Below, piece after piece: positions 1-3,547 of a DNA stretch of 5,070 nt. Position 1 is the first letter of the stretch; each line of letters begins with the position of its first letter. The stretch lies in contig CAMOHV010000143.1 in assembly GCA_946615275.1 (NCBI GenBank), positions 1 to 5,070 on the forward strand, in the 5' to 3' direction. Source of the stretch: an uncultured Verrucomicrobiota bacterium (lineage in GTDB: Bacteria > Verrucomicrobiota > Kiritimatiellia > RFP12 > UBA1067). Both the position numbers and the translations under genes were made by a program. Below the pieces are notes generated by a model, which worked only from the letters and a program-made list of their open reading frames with translations, was not told the DNA's origin and ran no database searches.

Positions 1-1
1 C

Positions 2-982
2 GTGTGCGAGGTGTTCAGCCAGCTCCAGGCCCCCGTCTACATCGCCCGCGTCTCCGTGGCCGACACCAAGCGCATCATGCAGTGCAAGGCGGCGATCAAG
101 CGCCTCTTCGAGATCCAACGCGACCACAAGGGCTACGCGCTCCTCGAAATCCTCGCTCCGTGCCCCACCAACTTCGGGATGAACCCGCTGAAGGCGGCGG
201 AGTTCTGCATGAACGAGATGGAGGCCGAGTTCCCGCTGGGCGTGTTCAGGGATGCGGAGAAGGGTACTGGGGAACGGGGAATAGAAGACCAGGAACCAGG
301 AACCAGGAACCAGAAACCAGAAACCAGAAACTCTGAAATCCTCCAGGTCAGGCCCGTACCGCAGTGTGCCTCGTGCGCGGAGCTGTTCGGTGAGCCGGAC
401 GGCGTGGACGCGCCGCCCGCGGAGGACGATCCGTCCGTCGCCGAGCGCCGCTTCAAGTTCGCCGGCTACGGCGGGCAGGGCATCCTCTCCCTCGGCATAT
501 GCGTGGCGGAGGCAGCGCGCCTCGAGAAGCGCCACACGCTGTGGTTCCCGTCCTACGGGCCTGAGCAGCGCGGCGGCAGCGCGTCGTGCTCCGTGGTGGT
601 GAGCGGTACGCCGATAGGCTCGCCCACCGTCGAGCACCCCGACGTCCTCGTGTGCATGAACCAGCCGTCCTACGAGAGGTTCGTGGGCGACGTGCAGCGC
701 GGCGGGATCGTGATAGTCGATTCCACCGTGCCGATAACGCGCCAGCCGCCAGAAGGGGTGCAGCTCCACCAGGTGCCGGCGATAGCGATGGCGGAGGAGT
801 TCGGCGTTCCCAAGGCGGCGAACACGATGATGCTCGCGGCGCTGTGCGCGTTCAACGCTACGGGGCTGAAGCGCGAGAACCTCGAGGAGGCGCTCTGCGC
901 GTCCTTCAAGAAGAAGCCCCAGCTCATCGAGAAGAACCGCGAGCTTCTGCATCGCGCCGAGGCCGTTCTTTCGAACAGCTGA
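2..982 (+). CDS. 2-oxoacid:acceptor (ferredoxin) oxidoreductase, fused beta (C-terminal part) and gamma subunits; 5' end outside window
   Basis: The enzyme family oxidatively decarboxylates a 2-oxoacid (pyruvate, 2-oxoglutarate or branched-chain) to the acyl-CoA and reduces ferredoxin in the cytoplasm; the substrate cannot be read from this fragment. Residues about 1-86 (from position 2) match the end of the TPP-binding beta subunit: APCPTN at 52-57 followed by FGM, then a segment ending EFPLGVFRD. Residues 87-112 are a low-complexity linker encoded by heptanucleotide repeats. A CxxC (C122, C125) lies in the rest of the linker. Residues about 150-326 are a full gamma domain: GYGGQG at 155-160, then PSYGPEQRGG at 183-192 and a typical NQPS segment. 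The frame is open to the left edge, so the GTG at position 2 is probably internal. No RBS or convincing start precedes the gamma domain, supporting a genuine fusion rather than two genes. Stop TGA is at 980-982. Vor/Kor/Por subtype is undecided. Confidence 0.9.
   Translation: MCEVFSQLQAPVYIARVSVADTKRIMQCKAAIKRLFEIQRDHKGYALLEILAPCPTNFGMNPLKAAEFCMNEMEAEFPLGVFRDAEKGTGERGIEDQEPGTRNQKPETRNSEILQVRPVPQCASCAELFGEPDGVDAPPAEDDPSVAERRFKFAGYGGQGILSLGICVAEAARLEKRHTLWFPSYGPEQRGGSASCSVVVSGTPIGSPTVEHPDVLVCMNQPSYERFVGDVQRGGIVIVDSTVPITRQPPEGVQLHQVPAIAMAEEFGVPKAANTMMLAALCAFNATGLKRENLEEALCASFKKKPQLIEKNRELLHRAEAVLSNS
262..336 (+). repeat. Heptanucleotide tandem repeats inside the beta-gamma linker
   Basis: Three G-rich heptads (GGGTACT, GGGGAAC, GGGGAAT; 262-282) are followed by AGAAG. 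Then come six ACCAGRA heptads: three ACCAGGA (288-308) and three ACCAGAA (309-329), with a degenerate seventh, ACTCTGA (330-336). Three heptads make 21 nt, so the protein shows a 7-residue repeat (QEPGTRN, then QKPETRN). A change of one or two heptads would shift the frame and separate the gamma domain from the beta domain; a change of three keeps it. Confidence 0.92.
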
Positions 983-1001
983 ACAACGCAATGAGTGAAA
1001 G

Positions 1002-1026
1002 GCGCGGGCCGTGAAAAGCCCGGCGC
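1002..1026 (+). terminator. Weak GC-rich hairpin after the oxidoreductase gene
   Basis: GCGC (1002-1005) plus GGGC (1006-1009) can pair with GCCC (1018-1021) and GCGC (1023-1026), with one bulged G at 1022 and an 8-nt loop. It lies 20 bp after the stop codon, as expected for a terminator. No T-run follows, so intrinsic termination is uncertain. It could equally be a transcript-end stabilising hairpin. Confidence 0.3.
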
Positions 1027-1082
1027 TCTCCGCTTCGGGGGCGTTTGGTGATTGGCGCATTCAGGGAAATGTGGTCAAGGCT

Positions 1083-1100
1083 AAGACCTTGGAAGACCTT
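1083..1100 (+). repeat. 8-bp direct repeat upstream of the regulator operator
   Basis: AAGACCTT occurs at 1083-1090 and again at 1093-1100, a 10-bp start-to-start distance, about one helical turn. The second copy ends 3 bp before the palindrome at 1104. Its AGACC also faces GGTCT at 1120-1124 across the palindrome. This could be an extra protein-binding half-site pair. It is absent at the second operator, so it is not part of the shared module. Confidence 0.4.
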
Positions 1101-1103
1101 AAA

Positions 1104-1148
1104 ACTTGGGTAGTCAAGTGGTCTGGTGCGCGGAAAATATGCTAAAAT
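1104..1148 (+). promoter_or_regulatory. Operator palindrome plus extended -10 promoter of the regulator gene (copy 1)
   Basis: ACTTGGGTAGTCAAGT (1104-1119) has perfect inverted arms ACTTG/CAAGT around 6 bp. Exactly 23 bp downstream lies TGCTAAAAT (1140-1148), an extended -10 (TGN plus TAAAAT at 1143-1148). No good -35 hexamer exists at the usual spacing. If the -10 is correct, the palindrome sits at about -51 to -36, a position typical of activator sites that overlap the -35. The same palindrome, spacing and extended -10 recur at 3143-3187, the main reason to believe both. The half-site pattern resembles AraR-type GntR-LacI operators (TTG...CAA arms). Confidence 0.68.
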
Positions 1149-1156
1149 CTTCCGCG
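1129..1156 (+). promoter_or_regulatory. Inverted repeat flanking the -10 box of the regulator promoter
   Basis: CGCGGAA (1129-1135) and TTCCGCG (1150-1156) are perfect inverted 7-mers separated by 14 bp that contain the whole -10 element. The right arm ends on the first base of the proposed start codon. A protein bound here would block the promoter, so it is a candidate autorepression site. It is not conserved at the second promoter. A chance palindrome in GC-rich DNA is possible. Confidence 0.35.
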
Positions 1157-2250
1157 TGGCTGATCAGGTGAAATACAAGACGATAACCATCGCCCTCAAG
1201 GAGGCGATGTTTGCTGGCAGATACGATGCGGCGCATCCTCTGCCAAGCGAGACGGCGCTGATGCGGCGGTTTGGCGCGTCGCGGCACACCGTCCAGCGGG
1301 CTATACGCGAGCTTCAAGCGCAGGGGCTGGTCGTGCGTCGGCAGGGGGCCGGCACGTTCCTCACGCGCAAGGCACGCGAGACGCGGAGGCTGGCCTTGAT
1401 AGTCCATGGCAGCGACTACTGCGAGATTTTCTCGCCGATCGCGCGCGAGGTCTCCCACATCTGCCAGGCCAAGGGCTACACGCTTCTGCTGGGCGACGTG
1501 TCGTTCCCGGATGCCAGCAAGCGCACGGAACGCGTCGTTGAGCTTGTGCGCGAGTACGTGAAGCAGGGCGTGGACGGGGTGATCTTCCAGCCGATCGAGC
1601 TGCTGGAGGATTCGGAGACAATCAACGCCGAGGTTTGCGCAATGTTCGATGCGGCGGACGTGTCGGTTGTCCTGCTCGACAGCGACATCACGCCGTCGCC
1701 TGGGAGGAGCAAGTACGATCTCGTGGGCATCAACCACTTCGAGGCTGGGCGGCGTATGGCCGATCATCTGCGCGCCGTCGGCGCGCGCCGCGTGGCGTAT
1801 CTCATGCAGGCCAACCGCGCGCCGTGCGTCCAGGATCGGTGGCAGGGACTGAAGTTCGGCTGCGAAGGGCTGCCGCTCGCCGCAAAGCCGCTCCTCGCGG
1901 AGCCGGACGACCTCTCGGCCGTCCGCGCGTTCCTGCGCCGCAACCGTCCGGACGCCATCGCGTGCTACAACGACCGCCAGGCGGCGGTGCTCGTGCAGAC
2001 GCTCGGCATCCTCGGGAAGAAGGTGCCGTCCGACGTCCTCGTGGCCGGCTTCGACGACGTGAACTACGCCAAGCTCGTGGTGCCGCAGCTCACGACGCTC
2101 CACCAGCCATGCGAGGAGATCGCGCAGACGGCGGTCGACCTCCTGCTGGCGCGGATCGCCGATCCCGCGCTTCCTCCGCGCGAGGTGTTCCTTTCCGCGC
2201 CGCTCGTGGTGCGCGACTCGACGAAGAAAACAACGATACGAAGAGACTGA
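1156..2250 (+). CDS. AraR-like transcriptional regulator: GntR winged helix-turn-helix plus LacI-type ligand-binding domain
   Basis: This is a cytoplasmic DNA-binding regulator, probably dimeric and responding to a sugar or related small ligand. Numbered from GTG 1156, residues about 6-71 are a GntR-type winged helix: YKTITIALKEAM, then PLPSE (28-32), RRFGASRHTVQRAIREL, and wing motif RRQGAGTFL (61-69). Residues about 75-355 are a LacI/periplasmic-binding-like sensor, with CYNDRQA near 270-276 and GFDDV at 298-302 followed by the typical TTLHQP. The frame is open back to GTG 1126, but that codon lies upstream of the -10 box and cannot be in the transcript. GTG 1156 (364 aa) coincides with the predicted transcription start, implying a leaderless mRNA; GTG 1168 (360 aa) is the alternative. 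Neither has a clear Shine-Dalgarno. The barrel gene starts 4 bp after the stop. Ligand and sign of regulation are unknown. Confidence 0.9.
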   Translation: MADQVKYKTITIALKEAMFAGRYDAAHPLPSETALMRRFGASRHTVQRAIRELQAQGLVVRRQGAGTFLTRKARETRRLALIVHGSDYCEIFSPIAREVSHICQAKGYTLLLGDVSFPDASKRTERVVELVREYVKQGVDGVIFQPIELLEDSETINAEVCAMFDAADVSVVLLDSDITPSPGRSKYDLVGINHFEAGRRMADHLRAVGARRVAYLMQANRAPCVQDRWQGLKFGCEGLPLAAKPLLAEPDDLSAVRAFLRRNRPDAIACYNDRQAAVLVQTLGILGKKVPSDVLVAGFDDVNYAKLVVPQLTTLHQPCEEIAQTAVDLLLARIADPALPPREVFLSAPLVVRDSTKKTTIRRD

Positions 2251-2254
2251 AGAG

Positions 2255-3133
2255 ATGAATGTGAAACATGTGGCATGCATCGCGTTCGCCGCCGTCGGAT
2301 GCGGCGCGTTCGGGGATGCGGCGCCCGCGCCGCTTTCCGGGCAGGAGGACGCTTCGACGAACCTGGTGGAGCAGGCCCGCGAATGGGTGAGCCTGAGCGC
2401 GTTCGCGGAGATCCAGACCGCGTACCTCGCGCGCGGCAAGGTGGTGGACGCGCGTCCGTTCTCGGCGCAGTTCGTGGACGGCGAGGTGAAGCTCGGCGAC
2501 TTCGGGCACGTGGGCGGGTACGCCTGGAGCGTCACGTCGCTCTCCGGCAGCGGCCAGGGCGCGCCGAAGCGCTACGCCTACAACGAGGTGGACTACAACC
2601 TCCACTACGTCTACGACTGGAAGATCGCCGAGGGCTGGACGCTCGAGAACCGCGTGGCGCGGCAGTGGGTGACGCTTCCGGGCTACCACGGCGACGCGAA
2701 GACGATCTGCGAGTGGCACGCGGCGCAGGCCCTGCACACCCCCTACGTCACGCCGTACTACCTCCTGCGCCACGCCTGCCAGCCGGAAGTGTGGAGCTAC
2801 TGGGACATCGGCGCGAAGCGTTCCTTCGCGCTCACGGACGACCTGTCGTTCACGGTGGATTTCTTCGGCGACTGCGGCGACGCGCGGCACTTCGCCTCGC
2901 AGTACGGCCCGAAGCCGGACGCGCCCGGCTCGCGCTACCACGGCGGGTTGATGGCGCTCAACCTCGTCTTGCGCCTCGACTACGCCATCACGGAATTCAT
3001 GAGCGTCTACGCGTTCGTGTGGCAGTTCGACGTCGTCTCGGACGAGGCGCGCGACACGCTGAAGGCGACGAACGTCCCCGAGGCCCGCCGCGACCTCACC
3101 GTCGGCGGCGTGGGGCTGTCCCTCAACTTCTAA
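2255..3133 (+). CDS. Putative outer-membrane beta-barrel (porin-like) protein, secreted
   Basis: The 292-residue product begins with a short signal peptide (residues 1-20: basic start NVKH, hydrophobic core, cleavage likely after AFG20). A cysteine at 16 lacks a good lipobox, so a lipoprotein is less likely. The mature part has many short alternating strands rich in aromatics (EIQTAYLARG, YNLHYVYDW, FTVDFFGD, YAFVWQFDVV) and ends in GLSLNF; a C-terminal Phe is typical of barrels inserted by the BAM machinery. It resembles uncharacterised TorF-like putative porins of the Kiritimatiellota/Lentisphaerota, by recollection only. ATG 2255 follows the regulator stop by 4 bp, with a purine stretch GAAGAGA (2240-2246) as possible RBS, so co-transcription and perhaps translational coupling with the regulator are likely. 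Codon use is strongly GC-biased, like the regulator. Transport substrate is unknown. Confidence 0.72.
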   Translation: MNVKHVACIAFAAVGCGAFGDAAPAPLSGQEDASTNLVEQAREWVSLSAFAEIQTAYLARGKVVDARPFSAQFVDGEVKLGDFGHVGGYAWSVTSLSGSGQGAPKRYAYNEVDYNLHYVYDWKIAEGWTLENRVARQWVTLPGYHGDAKTICEWHAAQALHTPYVTPYYLLRHACQPEVWSYWDIGAKRSFALTDDLSFTVDFFGDCGDARHFASQYGPKPDAPGSRYHGGLMALNLVLRLDYAITEFMSVYAFVWQFDVVSDEARDTLKATNVPEARRDLTVGGVGLSLNF

Positions 3134-3142
3134 CCGAAAAAA

Positions 3143-3187
3143 ACTTGGTTAGACAAGTGCGAGGAATCGGCTGGAATTTGCTATAAT
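3143..3187 (+). promoter_or_regulatory. Operator palindrome plus extended -10 promoter (copy 2)
   Basis: ACTTGGTTAGACAAGT (3143-3158) matches copy 1 at 14 of 16 bases, with identical ACTTG/CAAGT arms. After exactly 23 bp comes TGCTATAAT (3179-3187), with a consensus -10 at 3182-3187. As in copy 1, no recognisable -35 is present. The palindrome begins 9 bp after the barrel gene stop, and no terminator separates them. Predicted transcription starts near 3194 and would serve the short chimeric ORF and then the polyglycine gene. Control by the regulator at 1156-2250, or by a paralogue, is inference. Confidence 0.7.
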
Positions 3188-3203
3188 GCCACGCGACGGG
3201 GCG

Positions 3204-3220
3204 ATTTGTCCTGCGCAAAT
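3204..3220 (+). promoter_or_regulatory. Inverted repeat in the leader downstream of promoter 2
   Basis: ATTTGTCCTGCGCAAAT has perfect arms ATTTG (3204-3208) and CAAAT (3216-3220) around 7 bp. It would lie about +10 to +27 of the transcript, a position suited to a repressor roadblock or a small RNA hairpin. The arms resemble the ATTTG/CAAAT halves of known AraR operators, though the spacing is one base longer than in the upstream palindromes. Confidence 0.35.
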
Positions 3221-3246
3221 TGAGGATGGTCAAAACGGAGAAAGGT

Positions 3247-3531
3247 ATGAAATTGATAAAAAAGAAATTGATAAAAAACAAGCTTTTCGTGGGGGGGCAA
3301 TTAGCTTCTAGCCTTGCGATGATTGCCTGTCTCACACTGGCGCCGCAGTCGCTTCTTGGCGCCACTCCGCCGCAGTTGTCGGACGTGAGGATCGAGCTGG
3401 ATCCGACGAACCGCACGGTGAACGTGACGTACGCGCTGGACCGCGACGCGCTCCCCCCCGCGCGAAGTCTTCCTCTCCGCGCCGCTCGTGGTGCGGGAAT
3501 CGACGAAGAAGACATGATGAGAGAAATGTAA
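3247..3531 (+). CDS. Short chimeric ORF: signal peptide and N-terminal piece of a secreted protein, truncated and frameshifted
   Basis: ATG 3247 has a good Shine-Dalgarno, GGAG at 3237-3240, 6 bp upstream; an in-frame TTG at 3220 is less likely. The 94-residue product starts with a very basic n-region (MKLIKKKLIKNK) and a hydrophobic core, with probable cleavage after LLGA39. Residues 43-68 (QLSDVRIELDPTNRTVNVTYALDRDA) look like the first strands of a domain that opens larger secreted proteins in related bacteria (SUMF1/sulfatase-associated surface proteins, by recollection). From residue 70, after a C7 run at 3453-3459, the reading is arginine-rich nonsense (PARSLPLRAARGAG), an out-of-frame reading of a regulator gene tail. 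It is therefore almost certainly a truncated gene remnant, although it is promoter-linked and has an RBS. It could still be translated as a small exported peptide. Confidence 0.6.
   Translation: MKLIKKKLIKNKLFVGGQLASSLAMIACLTLAPQSLLGATPPQLSDVRIELDPTNRTVNVTYALDRDALPPARSLPLRAARGAGIDEEDMMREM
3249..3278 (+). repeat. 15-bp tandem duplication in the signal-peptide n-region
   Basis: GAAATTGATAAAAAA occurs twice back to back (3249-3263 and 3264-3278), identical. Being 15 bp it preserves frame and repeats K-L-I-K-K in the basic n-region of the signal peptide. Recent duplication by slippage is the simplest explanation. Confidence 0.9.
3446..3517 (+). pseudogene. C-terminal remnant of a second GntR-LacI regulator gene
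   Basis: In the frame ending at TGA 3515-3517 the sequence reads PPREVFLSAPLVVRESTKKT, against PPREVFLSAPLVVRDSTKKT at the end of the regulator at 1156-2250. The DNA at 3458-3514 matches 2176-2232 at 51 of 57 bases. All six differences are at third codon positions and five are silent; the one replacement is Asp to Glu. This pattern shows that the remnant comes from a paralogous regulator that was under protein-level selection. Similarity may begin slightly upstream: GACGCGCT at 3445-3452 resembles GATCCCGCGCT. Nothing of the DNA-binding or sensor core is present. The remnant lies about 30 bp upstream of the polyglycine gene, where an intact regulator would have ended. Confidence 0.85.
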
Positions 3532-3547
3532 CGAAAGAGAGGTCATA

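Noticed and set aside
288..336. CRISPR-like repeats
   Set aside because: The units are only 7 bp, contiguous and without spacers, and lie inside a coding frame.
1126..1155. Extending the regulator start to GTG 1126
   Set aside because: This codon lies upstream of the predicted -10 box, and the added residues (RGKYAKIFR) simply translate promoter DNA.
2255..2302. Lipoprotein signal at Cys16 of the barrel protein
   Set aside because: The residues before Cys16 (A-V-G) lack the usual Leu/Val at -3, while an ordinary cleavage site after AFG20 fits well.
1114..2535. Long 473-codon open frame on the minus strand across the regulator and barrel gene
   Set aside because: It is antisense to two well-supported genes, crosses their boundary, and its translation is Arg/Ala/Glu/His-rich low-complexity sequence with no domain motif. 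Such shadow frames are expected in GC-rich coding DNA.
2090..2941. Minus-strand frame of 283 codons opposite the barrel gene
   Set aside because: The translation is Arg/Val/Ala-biased with no motifs and mirrors the third-position GC bias of the + strand gene.
3149..3154. TTAGAC within the second palindrome as a -35 box
   Set aside because: It is 27 bp from the -10, too far for a normal sigma-70 promoter; an extended -10 with an activator site explains the layout better.
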